From Plantago ovata (Eukaryota; Streptophyta; Magnoliopsida; Lamiales; Plantaginaceae): a stretch of 64,000 nucleotides of DNA. The translations under genes and the position numbers were made by a program. Each line of letters begins with the position of its first letter. Within the stretch, counting starts at the first letter, position 1. This document shows, in pieces, positions 44,589-54,699 of this stretch. Under the pieces are notes generated by a model, which was not told where the DNA came from, did no database searches, and was given only the letters and a program-made list of their open reading frames with translations. Location of the stretch: positions 64,170,899 to 64,234,898 of the forward strand of contig CM051457.1 of the NCBI GenBank assembly GCA_028274465.1, in the 5' to 3' direction.

Positions 44589-45496
44589 TTCAGCGAGCTA
44601 GCTTCATTCTTGTATTTATGGTAGTTGTTACCAAGATGCTTTTTCAGCTTCTCTTTTGCTTTTCGCCTTTCAAGTTCCTTACTGATGAATGTCTTCATGT
44701 TTTTAACAACTAAAGCATTTTCATCAGCAGGCTCTTTATCATTCTTCTTTTCAGAAGATGACGGCTTTGCAGCAAGAGCAAAGTTTTGCGATTTTTCAGC
44801 AAACACATTCTCTCTTTGCTTTGTCTCGTAGTTCATAGTAACAAGATGAGAGAACAAATCTGTAGGTGTGATATTTGGCATTCCTTGATTATAATAGAAA
44901 TTCTGAGTATGGATCCATTCTTGGTTCAGACTTCTAATAATGGTTTTCACCTTCTCAGAATCTGAATAGAGGTTTCCAACTCCTATGGAAACCATCTCAC
45001 TTACTAGAGTTGTGAATCTGAAATCCAAGTCTTCCAGTGACTCATTTGTACCTTGTTTAAAGTTCTGGAACTTTAACTTAAGCACTTCGAGTTTGTGTTC
45101 CTTGGTTTTGTCAGATCCAGCGCAAAGATCTTGAACCATTTTCCAAGCTTCCTTAGCATTTTTGGCACCCCACAGTTTGCACTGTATAGTATCTGGAGTT
45201 GATCGAATAATGATGTTTCTTGCTTGGCCATCAAGACAGAATCTTTTGGCTTCGTCGGAACTCCATTCCTCTCTCGTTTTTGGAACGACAGTATCGACTG
45301 GTTCACCTAAGATAGTTTCCTTTCCAGCTTCTGTGGTTTTCTGAGGAAAACTTCTCTCAAGTTTAGTGATCTTTATTGGTCCATCATTTATGACAGTGAC
45401 CATCTCATCACTAATGGCCTCAAGATGTAGCATCATTTTGTTTCGCCATTATTCATAGTTTTCCAGCTTCAGCAAGGGAGCGTCTCCTAAAGACAT
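44589..45496 (-). pseudogene. gag: CopC gag, N-terminal part
   Basis: The start ATG is at 45496 on the minus strand, giving MSLGDAPLLKLENYE, then a TAA near 45451 where CopB has Lys. The frame is open from 45436 through the UBN2-type region (CKLWGAKNAKEAWKMVQDLC, LEDLDFRFTTLVSEM) to the insertion of CopD at 44588. It continues at 31198. The part of the open frame past 44589 reads into the CopD LTR and is not genuine. Capsid role as in CopB. Confidence 0.85.
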
Positions 45497-45594
45497 CCTG
45501 TCAGCAAAAGACTACCAAACTGATCAAGTGAGAGTGATTTACGGAAAGCACCTAAGGGGATCTAGGTTCAGTGCTGAAGGTTAAAGAACCTCCA

Positions 45595-45606
45595 GCTCTG
45601 ATACCA
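45595..45606 (-). promoter_or_regulatory. Primer-binding site, tRNA-Met (CopC)
   Basis: GCTCTGATACCA on the plus strand is the complement of TGGTATCAGAGC. It lies two bases from the LTR edge at 45609. Confidence 0.9.
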
Positions 45607-45608
45607 CT

Positions 45609-47112
45609 TGTTGGTCCCTTTAAACAACAAGAAAATACTAGAGGGGGGGGGGTGAATAGTCTTTTCAAACTTTCGTCGTTTAAAAATTTTCTCAGCAAGT
45701 GCTTATTACTTTTTAGTAATAAGTTTGCTGATACTTAACTTTCTCAGCAAGTACTAGTTACTTTTCAGTAACGAGTTTTACTGGTACTTTTAAAACATAG
45801 TGCAGAAGTCTTTATACAATAAGTGTTTTTCAGAGAGTGCTAGTTTTAGCAAGTGAGCAGAGTGGCAGTGTACAATAAGTAAAGCTTGCTGAAAACTAAA
45901 TGCGGTAAAGTAAATCATACAAACACTATTATAGTGGTATCTGAGAGTGCCGTAATTTCTCAACTTATGCACTTTGTCCTTTCTAGGACTGAATCCACTA
46001 AGATAAGCTTGAGGTTCCTTACAACACCTATCTATAATGATTCTTCAGAAAACTAAGCACACTTGCTTCGTTTCCAACCTAACTTAGAGAACGAAACCTT
46101 GTTCTCCACCAAACTTGGGACACTTAATCAGCAAAACTATCCTTGATTAATTCCCCCAGAATTTCACGCCTGAAAAAGGATTTTTATCAGTTAGAGAGGT
46201 TTGGGATGAGATGACTTGAGTATAACTTTTTCAGCTATAACAAGTTATCTAAAGAAACACAACTTGTAATACTTTTCAGTAAACAAGTGAAGTTGTTTCT
46301 GGTGTCAAGACTTGTTCTTGTTCAAAAGAAAGAACACGTAACTAATTTCTTAGCCGTGAATGTTCTACTTCTTCACAAGTAGCTTTTGTTTCAAGCTTAA
46401 GTCTTGGAACGGATCAATGGGCAGTAAAGAGTATGGAAGATTGAGTGTTTAAGCACAAGTGAGAGTTTGATCACGTTGTTGACACACTTCAACTCTTTGC
46501 CGGATGACCTATATTTATAGTGAATCAAGGGAGCCGTTTGAATTTCAAAATTCTAAGGCTTTGTTCCTTAAGATGTCACTATCTTGCTTTTGTACTTTCA
46601 GCAGCGTCCTTTATTTGTCTTCTAGTCTTCATGTTCTTCGCGTGCTTACTTTGCATTTAGTGTTCATTTGAATCGAATTCAAATGTGAACGTTGGAGCCA
46701 AAATGCAAGTACTTTCGGCAAGGAGGTCACATATGTATTTTAGCAAGCAGTCAGTCTCAGTTTCAGCAAGCACAACCTACTCTGCAATATAGATTTTCAC
46801 TTATGCGAGTTGTTGCTGAAATTTCCACTTTCTGATCAACATGTGCCTTTGTATAAACCATTCTCAGAATTCTTCTTAAGTCTTCAGTCTTCGATCTTCA
46901 AGTTTCTGAGTGGTTCTAGTGCTTCAATAGTTCATTTGTAAGAACAAAGTACATCATCAGCAAAACTAAAGCACCTAACTAGTACCTACACTAAGTCTTC
47001 AGCAAACGTTCCTCTTTTACAATGTCCTTATGGACCTTAAGAGTACTAGTTACTGGACTTTCCTTAATTTAGCATGGTTAATTGCTCATCAAAATTTACA
47101 AGTTTCCTAACA
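45609..47112 (-). repeat. CopC 5' LTR (1504 bp)
   Basis: On the plus strand it runs TGTTGG to CCTAACA. The antisense TATA (TATTTATA) is at 46512-46519. The C-run near the edge appears as a G-run at 45641-45650. It ends against LTR-E sequence. Confidence 0.9.
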
Positions 47113-47208
47113 TAGTGACATCTTAAGGTACAAGCCTTAGAATTTGAAATTCAAACGGCTACCTTTAGACACTATAAATATAGGTTCTTAGGCTGAGTAG
47201 AAGGGTGT
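47113..47208 (+). repeat. LTR-E fragment 1
   Basis: This is the middle of a copia LTR (GTGACATCTTAAGG through TATAAATA at 47173-47180), in plus orientation and diverged from the others. Its left side is cut by CopC and its right side by GypC. It continues at 53820. Confidence 0.8.
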
Positions 47209-48547
47209 TGATGATGTCGTTTTTCACCAATTAAATTTGTTTAATAGTCAAAGAACACTTATCACTACACAAACTAGAGTGCAATGACAAGTTGTCCCCG
47301 AGTGTCGTTCTCTCGGGACCTAACGTGGCTTTGTTTGTGGTTTTTGCTAGTTATTTCAGACAACGTGTTCAAGTGTTTATAGAATTGTTTTCTTAGAACA
47401 AAGCAACGAGAAATCAGATTGTTGTAATCAAGTTTGGAAAACGGTTGGTGGTAGAAATCAAATACACATGCATGGGTTACGAATATGCTAACAAGTTCAG
47501 TGCGTAAAACCTTCGATCAAGTCTGCTAAGCAACTCGTCTAGGTAACTTTCAAGACACACATCATGAAAGGTCATGAAAGGTGCTTGTCACTAACACCAT
47601 TTATCTAGCATGCTGCAAATCTCTAACATACAATCCTATAGCTTTCATTGACCAACGAGTTTGTCACTATACTCAATTCGAATATATTTTATAGGCAACT
47701 AAGAATCATATGAAGGAATTTGCAGCAAGATTGACTCACAACCTCATGTAAGCATAAACATAACCCATAGCATGCATATTCTACATTCTACCACCAACAC
47801 AAAGGATTTAGCTACTCATATTCATCAACATAGACATCAAATCATATGAATTGTAAATAGAATACATCAAATCAAACTACTAGACAAGAGATAATGATAC
47901 AATGTTACCACCAAGCTGTCACTAATCGGTGGGTATTGATGAAAACCTCTCCGTAGATGAAACAATGGATGCAATCCTATGCCAAAACCTTTAATCCAAT
48001 CTAAAATACAATGTAATCTGAGTTTTCTCTGAGTTTTGGGGCTTAGGAGCTCTGCCAAAACGAAGTCAATGTTCAAAAGTATGGAAAAAGTAACTGAAAA
48101 TCCGATTAAAGAAGGAAAATCCCGATTTGTAACTGCTGCCAAGCGGACCGCTTGGGGATGCCAAGCGGAGCGCTTGGGGCCTCCAAGCGCTTCGCTTGGT
48201 CTGCTGTACCATTGCCACTGGAATTTGAAGCGCTCCGCTTCACTATTCCAGGCGCTTAGCTTGGCTCCTAGGCAGATTTTTGTCTTGCAACTCAATCTTT
48301 TTGTCCTCGTACGGCCCTCGGGTGCCTTGGACTCATTCTTCTCAATGCTTATTGATGATCAAGCACTCACGAACAAGCCGTGGAGATCAAGAAACTTCAA
48401 AGGGGCTATTTTCTATCAAAAAAGCTCGTTTTTAGCTCCAAAAACGCCATTTCGTTCCTAAGTGCCTGAAAATGCAGAAAACAAGGCTAAAAGGTAGCAA
48501 AAGAAGGTAAAAAAGACAAGATGAACGTGTCAAAAATACGTTCATCA
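47209..48547 (-). repeat. GypC 3' LTR (1339 bp)
   Basis: TGATGATG to GTTCATCA on the plus strand. It is nearly identical to the 5' LTR (52433-53819) but lacks a 39-bp segment near 48482 that lies between two AAAACAA repeats in the other copy. Confidence 0.9.
48139..48265 (-). repeat. CCAAGCG-nnn-CGCTTGG palindrome array (GypC 3' LTR)
   Basis: Three 17-bp palindromes start at 48139, 48161 and 48183, exactly 22 bp apart. Two shorter or imperfect ones follow at 48228 and 48249. The arms are constant and the three central bases vary (GAC, GAG, CTT). The same array is in the other LTR and in the internal region at 50199-50348. Confidence 0.85.
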
Positions 48548-48592
48548 AACTCCCCAAACCAAACCTTTGCTTGTCCTCAAGCAACAAACTAT
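48548..48592 (-). promoter_or_regulatory. Polypurine tract and pre-LTR hairpin (GypC)
   Basis: On the minus strand TTGCTTGAGGACAAGCAA is followed by AGGTTTGGTTTGGGGAGTT and the LTR start. It is the same arrangement as in GypA at 2432-2468. Confidence 0.8.
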
Positions 48593-49164
48593 CCTAAATG
48601 CAACACAAAAGGAGTCTCATGCCAAGTAAAGTGAACTAATCTATTGAATCTACCAAATGCTTATGAACAAAACCAAATGAGCATGACATGCAAGTAGGTT
48701 GAAGAATGCCTCGATTGCGAATATACACATTCTCATGTGCACTTGGTTAAACAAAGGCGTCTCTCGTAACATCTTCTACCTGGACCTGGTCAGTGACGAC
48801 ACAATGATGCATGTTATCATACTACAATTGCCCCGTGTCTATGAAATCGAGGGCTTACTACTGTTCACCAAGCGAGACTTTTCCTCAAGAGAGGGCGAAC
48901 CAATACTGGCTCTCATCAAACGAAGGAGGGTTCCCTTAGAAAGATAACACTCCCCTATTCTACCCGGACTCTCAAGAATGAGCCTCTTTCAACCACTTCT
49001 TGAATAGCAAGACGAGGGTGGTCAAGAACAGGCCTTGGACAAAGGCGACACGAAACGAAAGATAGAATTTACAACTCGATAACTTCACAATAACAAATAT
49101 TTACATGACACTTAACACTTTACTAGACTGCTTTTGGCTTGGGGCAACCCTTCTTTTGCTTTTG

Positions 49165-49262
49165 GGTGTTATTCTTTATTTTCTTTCTTCTTTTTTTTTA
49201 TTTTCTCTTTTTCTTTTATCTTTTTTTTTTTTATTTTCTTTTTCTCTTTTTTTTTTTTTTTA
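49165..49262 (-). repeat. Purine tract (antisense poly-T/C), GypC
   Basis: Almost pure T and C on the plus strand. It is the equivalent of the A/G tract at 1719-1850 in GypA. The open frames across it are low-complexity artefacts. Confidence 0.8.
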
Positions 49263-49308
49263 TACATAGCTAGGCAAGCAGCAGTACTATGTGTCAAAAA
49301 CCTTCCCA

Positions 49309-49515
49309 AACCTATTCGAGAGAATAGGTTTGAGCACAAAGAGGAAAAAGAAAAAGGGAAAAACTTTTTATAAAGACACCTCCCCAAACCTATTCGAGAG
49401 AATAGGTTGGGACAACAAAAGAAAAATAAAGCTAAGAAAAGTCTACAACGACTCAAGACGAAAGACAAGATCAATAAGACAACCCCCTCCCCAAACCTAT
49501 TCGATAGAATTGGTT
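49309..49515 (-). repeat. Three hairpin repeats (GypC)
   Basis: Copies at 49309-49330, 49387-49408 and 49494-49515 (the last imperfect) have stem AACCTATTC / GAATAGGTT. Each is next to TCCCC on the plus strand, that is TGGGGA in sense. They are the counterparts of the GypA hairpins. Confidence 0.8.
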
Positions 49516-50198
49516 TAATACAAGGAATCGCACACCTCACACTACCTCCTTCCTAGGCATTTGGCGATCTCTAATCGAGGTGAAGAACTTGTCGCCTCTT
49601 ACGTACATAATTACACGGGTTACAACCATAGATTCTAACATGCATCATTTTATATGGCCATCGTGAACCGCAGTAGAAGAAACACCACTCGAGGTGATGT
49701 CGAGACTACTAAGCTTAACTAGTGCATAAGTGAATGTGACAAACCAAGCGAGACAAGCCTCAAACTACTTGCAAAGTGATGCAACATATGATAATGGTCA
49801 TAAGCACTTAGTCTACACAATAGAAAAGTTCGAAAAAACTTGGCAATAGACTCCACACAACAACGTGCAACAACTAATCTATGGATGATATGCATGCAAA
49901 AATTTGAAAAAACACGACAAATCACATGAACTTGATTAAAATCAGGCATGTACGAACCACACAAGCATATAGTACTGAAAATCCAATACCCCCTCCCCAA
50001 ACCTAAACCTTTGCTCGTCCTCGAACAAAGAAAAGTTGAATAAAAAGGAAAAATTGGATTGAAAGTACACTTCCCTGAGATAAAGGTTCGTGTCAACTCC
50101 TATAGAAGAGTAGTACCTGAAAAGACTCAAAACCAAGTGAAAACGGGTGCGCAAAGGTGTGAAGAATGAAAAAACGAGAAAAATCTGGGGTACAGGGT

Positions 50199-50348
50199 CC
50201 AGGCGGACCGCTTGGCTGGAGCCAAGCGGTCCGCTTGGTAAGCGTAGCGCTTGGGAGGTTCCAAGCGCTCCGCTTGAATTTCCAGAAAGTTTTGTAACTT
50301 TCTGAAAATTCAAGTGGGCCGCTTGGCCCTTCCAAGCGCTTCGCTTGG
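50199..50348 (-). repeat. Internal palindrome array of GypC
   Basis: About six units of the CCAAGCG-nnn-CGCTTGG type start near 50199, 50222, 50239, 50261, 50309 and 50332, some imperfect. The array lies about 220 bp after the stop of gag-protease in sense direction. Confidence 0.8.
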
Positions 50349-50566
50349 CTCTGTTTCCAGATTTTCAACGTTTTTTTTTTTTTTTTCCAATCTTAAATCA
50401 CCTAAGGCACCAAGACAAAAACTAGACTATACTAATCACGAAAAAAGGCACACAGGCCACAACTACAAACACAAAGAAAGCTAACTAAATGCAAAACACT
50501 TACCACCTCGGGTTGCCTCCCGAGAAGCGCCTTTGTTTACACGTCGTTGGCTCGACTCTTCAAGGC

Positions 50567-52291
50567 TCAATTGGGGTTGAATTCATATTGGGTACTAGAC
50601 TTCCCCATCAATGCCCTCTTTAATCGGTGAAATCCCTGCACATTTGAACGAAGGAATAGAGGACCAAAGTATCCTATAAGTTTGTTAGTGCAAGTCTTCT
50701 CAACACATGAATTAACAATGGCTCGCAACATGTGTCGCTTGCCATCTACCTCAAAACTACATGTACGACGGTACATGTCAATCACCATGTGCACCTTATT
50801 GATGAAGGCTCTTCCCAACAGGACCACATCCTTAAGATTGGCTTCCGAAGTCGGCATAACTATGAAGCTCGTCTTCACCTCAACACCGGCAACTCTAATA
50901 ACCAAGTCTTCGAGAACTCCCAAAGGTCTCCTCATAGACCCATCAGCAAGTTGAACCATAGCTTTCATAGGCTTCAAACCAGTCAACCGGGATTCTTCAT
51001 ACACATTCATCGGCAAGACATTGACTCCAGCTCCTGTGTCCAATGTAGCCAATATACCATCCTTCGTGCCAAGACCGATTTCCACATCGAAGCTCTCAAG
51101 TGCGGGTACTTCCACCATCTCATCCTCAGACGATGAGCTTTCTTCTTCAATATGTGAAGCTTCTTCCTCAACCACAGAGGGCTTAGGCTCCTCGTTAGCA
51201 ACGCAAGGCTCAGAGAATTTCTTGCTACTTGGAACCTCTACTCGTGCTCCTTCTCTTGTGAGCGTGATCTCAATTGGAATATTAGTCACCACCGTGATGG
51301 CCATAGCTCTCTCGGTATTACCCAAAAACTTCTCTTGCTCAGGACTAGCTCCTCTATCAATGAGCTCTTGCAACTTCCTGTTAAGAGAAGAAGTACTAGC
51401 CTCCAAGTTCTCAAACCGCTTCTCGTTCATAGCCTGATTCTTATAATAAGATTCCATAAACTTGTCGGTCTTTTCTACCAAGCTTTGCACCATGGCGACC
51501 AAAGAGGATGGAGCATATCCGGGTACCCCATAGTTTACCTCAGCATGTTGACGTTGACTGGCGAATCCTTGCTCATAGTCATCACCACGACCCACTTTCT
51601 CTTCAAAAGCCGCTATGGGTTCTTCTCTAGGTTCTTTGGAATGAATCTTGGCTCTTATATTCCGGTTCTGAGAATTCCGGTACATTATATCCAACTTAGC
51701 TTGAGCTTGACTCGAAAACAACTCTCCCATGCTTCCTCCACAAATGCTATCCACTTGTGCTTGAACACCAGGATGCAAACCATTATAGAAGAATTGGATG
51801 AGCTGACCTCCATCGAAGCCGTGATGTGGGCACCGATATTGCAACCCCTTAAATCGATGATAAGCCTCATGGAAAGCTTCATCATACTTATGCTCAAAAG
51901 TGTTGATTTGTCTCTTCATAACCATAGTCTTGGAAGCGGGATAATACCGATCCATAAATTTTTCAAACACTTGAGCCCATGTGGTCAAAGATCCAGCTTC
52001 TAAGGATCTCAACCAAGCCTTCGCTCTATCCCCAACTCCCATAGCGAAAACCTTCATCCGCAAATCATCATCAGTAATTCCATCATCCGGTCTAGGCAAG
52101 TAGAGCACGAAATCCTCTAAGTCATTCAAATACCAAATGACGTCATCATTGTCCATGCCATAGAACTTGGGTAATTGCTGGAACACGTGTCCTTTAAGCT
52201 CCAGATTCCTCGTTGCATTATTGAGAACAATAGCTGGACCACTAGGCCCAACCGTAACTTTTGAGAGTAAATTCAGTGGTTGCTCAGCCAT
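50567..52291 (-). CDS. gag: GypC Gag-protease polyprotein (574 aa)
   Basis: The ATG at 52291 is the first in frame after the PBS and leader. Residues about 20-90 hold GPAIVLNNATRN and QQLPKFYGMDNDDV. The central retrotransposon gag domain spans about 90-200, with WAQVFEKFMDRYYP and CPHHGFDGGQLIQFFYNGL. A Glu-rich linker with a Ser/Glu run precedes an aspartic protease at about 400-520 with LDTGAGVNVLPM as active site and DVVLLGRAFINKV as the flap-side motif. No zinc knuckle is seen. Gag would form particles and the protease would cut them. The frame is fully open, unlike almost everything else in the window. Confidence 0.9.
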   Translation of the reverse strand: MAEQPLNLLSKVTVGPSGPAIVLNNATRNLELKGHVFQQLPKFYGMDNDDVIWYLNDLEDFVLYLPRPDDGITDDDLRMKVFAMGVGDRAKAWLRSLEAGSLTTWAQVFEKFMDRYYPASKTMVMKRQINTFEHKYDEAFHEAYHRFKGLQYRCPHHGFDGGQLIQFFYNGLHPGVQAQVDSICGGSMGELFSSQAQAKLDIMYRNSQNRNIRAKIHSKEPREEPIAAFEEKVGRGDDYEQGFASQRQHAEVNYGVPGYAPSSLVAMVQSLVEKTDKFMESYYKNQAMNEKRFENLEASTSSLNRKLQELIDRGASPEQEKFLGNTERAMAITVVTNIPIEITLTREGARVEVPSSKKFSEPCVANEEPKPSVVEEEASHIEEESSSSEDEMVEVPALESFDVEIGLGTKDGILATLDTGAGVNVLPMNVYEESRLTGLKPMKAMVQLADGSMRRPLGVLEDLVIRVAGVEVKTSFIVMPTSEANLKDVVLLGRAFINKVHMVIDMYRRTCSFEVDGKRHMLRAIVNSCVEKTCTNKLIGYFGPLFLRSNVQGFHRLKRALMGKSSTQYEFNPN

Positions 52292-52411
52292 CTCGCCTGA
52301 AATGAAGAGTAGTGAGTTTCCAAGTCAAAAAGAAACAAAAGACAGAAATAAGGCAAAGAAGAGATGTTGGCTGAAAAAAACAAAACAAAAACACCAACCA
52401 AAGGAGTTAAG

Positions 52412-52429
52412 TCCCCGGCAACGGCGCCA
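52412..52429 (-). promoter_or_regulatory. Primer-binding site, tRNA-Asp (GypC)
   Basis: The plus strand reads TCCCCGGCAACGGCGCCA, identical to the end of plant tRNA-Asp. It is three bases from the LTR edge at 52433. Confidence 0.85.
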
Positions 52430-52432
52430 AAT

Positions 52433-53819
52433 TGATGATGTCGTTTTCCACCAATTAAATTTGTTTAATAGCCAAAGAACACTTATCACTACACCAACTA
52501 GAGTGCAATGGCAAGTTGTCCCCGAGTGTCTTTCTCTCGGGACCTAACGTGGCTTTGTTTGTGGTTTTTGCTAGTTATTTCAGACAACGTGTTCAAGTGT
52601 TTATAGAATTGTTTTCTTAGAACAAAGCAACGAGAAATCAGATTGTTGTAATCAAGTTTGGAAAACGGTTGGTGGTAGAAATCAAATACACATGCAATGG
52701 TTACGAATATGCTCACAAGTTCAGTGCGTAAAACCTTCGATCAAGTCTGCTAAGCAACTCGTCTAGGTACCTTTCAAGACACACATCATGAAAGGTCACT
52801 ATCAATACTATAGAGGTGCTTGTCACTAACACCATTTATCTAGCATGCTGCAAATCTCTAACATACAATCCTATAGCTTTCATTGACCAACGAGTTTGTC
52901 ACTATACTCAATTCGAATATATTTTATAGGCAACTAAGAATCATTTCAAGGAATTTGCAGCAAGATTGACTCACAACCTCATGTAAGCATAAACATAACC
53001 CATAGCATGCATATTCTACATTCTACCACCAGCACAAAGGATTTAGCTACTCATATTCATCAACATAGACATCAAATCATATGAATTGTAAATAGAATAC
53101 ATCAAATCAAACTACTAGACAAGAGATAATGATACAATGTTACCACCCAGCTATCACTAATCGGTGGGTATTGATGAAAACCTCTCTGTAGATGAAACAA
53201 TGGATGCAATCCTATGCCAAAACCTTTAATCCAATCTAAAATACAATTAATCTGAGTTTTCTCTGAATTTTGGGGCTTAGGAGCTCTGCCAAAACGAAGC
53301 CAATGTTCAAAAGTATGGAAAAAGTAACTGAAAATCCGATTAAAGAAGGAAAATCCCGATTTGTAACTGCTGCCAAGCGGACCGCTTAGGCCTGCCAGGC
53401 GAAGTGCTTGGGGCCTCCAAGCGCTTCGCTTGGTCTGCTGTACCATTGCCACTGGAATTTGAAGCGCTCCGCTTCACTATTCCAGGCGCTTAGCTTGGCT
53501 CCTAGGCAGATTTTTGTCTTGCAACTCAATCTTTTTGCCCTCGTACGGCCCTCGGGTGCCTTGGACTCATCCTTCTCAATGCTTATTGATGCTCAAGCAC
53601 TCACGAACAAGCCGTGGAGATCAAGAACTTCAACGGGGCCATTTTCTATCAAAAAAGCTCGTTTTTAGCTCCAAAAACGCCATTTCGTTCCTAAGTGCCT
53701 GAAAATGCAGAAAACAATAAACGTGACACTATTCTACAAAACTAACCAAAAAACAAGGCTAAAAGGTAGCAAAAGAAGGTAAAAAAGACAAGATGAACGC
53801 GTCAAAAATACGTTCATCA
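52433..53819 (-). repeat. GypC 5' LTR (1387 bp)
   Basis: TGATGATG to GTTCATCA. It includes the palindrome array at 53373-53498, in which the second unit is mutated. A CGAGTGTCTTTCTC block near 52521 is the antisense of the GAGAACGACACTCG motif shared with GypA. Confidence 0.9.
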
Positions 53820-54699
53820 GGTGTCAACAACGTGATCAAACTCTCACTTGTGCTTTAAACACTCAAATCCTTCTCTACTCTCAATCTGCCTATTGATCTG
53901 TTCCAAGACTTAAGCTTGGAACAAAAGCTACTTGTGAAGAAGTAGAATACTGAAAGCTAAGAAATTAGTTAAGTGTTCGTTCCTATAAACAAGAACAATT
54001 CTTGACACCTGAAACAACAAACTTGATTACTGCAAAGTATTACAACTTGAGTTTCTTTAGATTACTTGTTATAGCTGCAAAGTTATATTCAAGTCATCTC
54101 ATCACAAACCTCTGCAACTGATAAACACCCTTATACAGGCTTGTGATTCAGGGGGAAATAATCAAGCATAGTTTTGCTGATTAAGTGTCCTAAGTTTGGT
54201 GGAGAATAAGGTTAAAGTTCTCTAGTTTAGGTTGTAAACAAGGCAAGTGTGCTTTGGTTTCTGAGAATCATTAGTGATAGGATTTGTAAGGAACCTCATA
54301 TCTTATCATATTGGATTCAGTCCTAGAAAGGAGAAAGCGGATTAGTTGAGGGATTACGCCACCCTCAGATACCACTATAAAAGTGTCAGTGTGATTTACA
54401 TTTCTGCAGTTCTTTTTCAGCAAGCTACTCTGTTTTAAACTTTTTATCTGCTCACTTGCTGAAACTAGTTTTCTGATAAAAACACTTATTGTAAAAGAAT
54501 TCCGCACTCTATTTCTAAGTATCAGCAAATTTGTCACTGAAGAGTAACAAGCACTTGCTGTGAAAGATAAGTACCAGCAAACTCATTAGTGAAAAGTAAT
54601 AAGTACTTACTGAGAAACATTTAGACGACACAAAAGTTTTTAAAGACTATTCCCCCCCCCCACACACTAGTCTTTACTTGTTGTCTAAAGGGACCAACA
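53820..54699 (+). repeat. LTR-E fragment 2 (3' end)
   Basis: It continues fragment 1 (47113-47208) after the GGTGT duplication. It runs from GTGTCAACAACG to CCAACA at 54699, with the C-run near 54653 and the nested palindromes near 54527-54616. It is clearly more diverged than the other LTRs, so it belongs to an older insertion. It ends inside the protease region of CopF. It may be a 3' LTR or a solo LTR. Confidence 0.8.

Larger units (their letters stand above)
29024..47112 (-). mobile_element. CopC: minus-strand copia element broken by CopD and CopA
   Basis: The order on the minus strand is 5' LTR (47112-45609), PBS, gag (45496-44589, then 31198-29710), the candidate gag/protease intron, and protease-integrase to 29024. 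The span includes CopD (31199-44588). CopA enters after HMDL in the integrase, and the rest of CopC lies left of the window. CopC sits in the older LTR-E; the five bases after its LTR are TAGTG. Confidence 0.85.
48593..50198 (-). other. Conserved non-coding module of GypC
   Basis: No convincing ORF is present. The minus strand of 48900-49760 aligns by eye with 1287-2150 of GypA block by block. It includes the hairpins and the purine tract. A second copy of the PPT signature (GAGGACGAGCAAAGG then GGTTTGGGGAGGGGG) is antisense at about 49983-50025. Confidence 0.65.
47209..53819 (-). mobile_element. GypC: complete gag-protease Ty3-type element (6611 bp)
   Basis: Both LTRs are present, and the 5-bp duplication GGTGT flanks it (47204-47208 and 53820-53824). 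On the minus strand: 5' LTR 53819-52433, tRNA-Asp PBS 52429-52412, one open gag-protease frame 52291-50567, about 2 kb of non-coding module, PPT and 3' LTR 48547-47209. No RT, RNase H or integrase exists, so it must have been moved by enzymes from another element. Intact ORF, intact TSD and very similar LTRs indicate a young insertion. Confidence 0.9.

Noticed and set aside
44480-45436. Gag ORF with a different C-terminus
   Set aside because: The last codons read into the CopD LTR beyond the insertion site. The genuine frame continues at 31198.
48139-48200. Regularly spaced palindromes resembling a small CRISPR array
   Set aside because: The units are palindromes with variable centres and gaps of only five bases, inside a plant LTR. 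There are no spacer-sized inserts and no cas genes.
47867-48461. ORFs on both strands in the GypC LTR
   Set aside because: They arise from the palindromes, which are open in several frames, and lie in LTR promoter sequence.
49134-49540. Open frames across the T-rich tract
   Set aside because: The translations are runs of Phe and Ser or Lys, and the region matches the non-coding purine tract of GypA.
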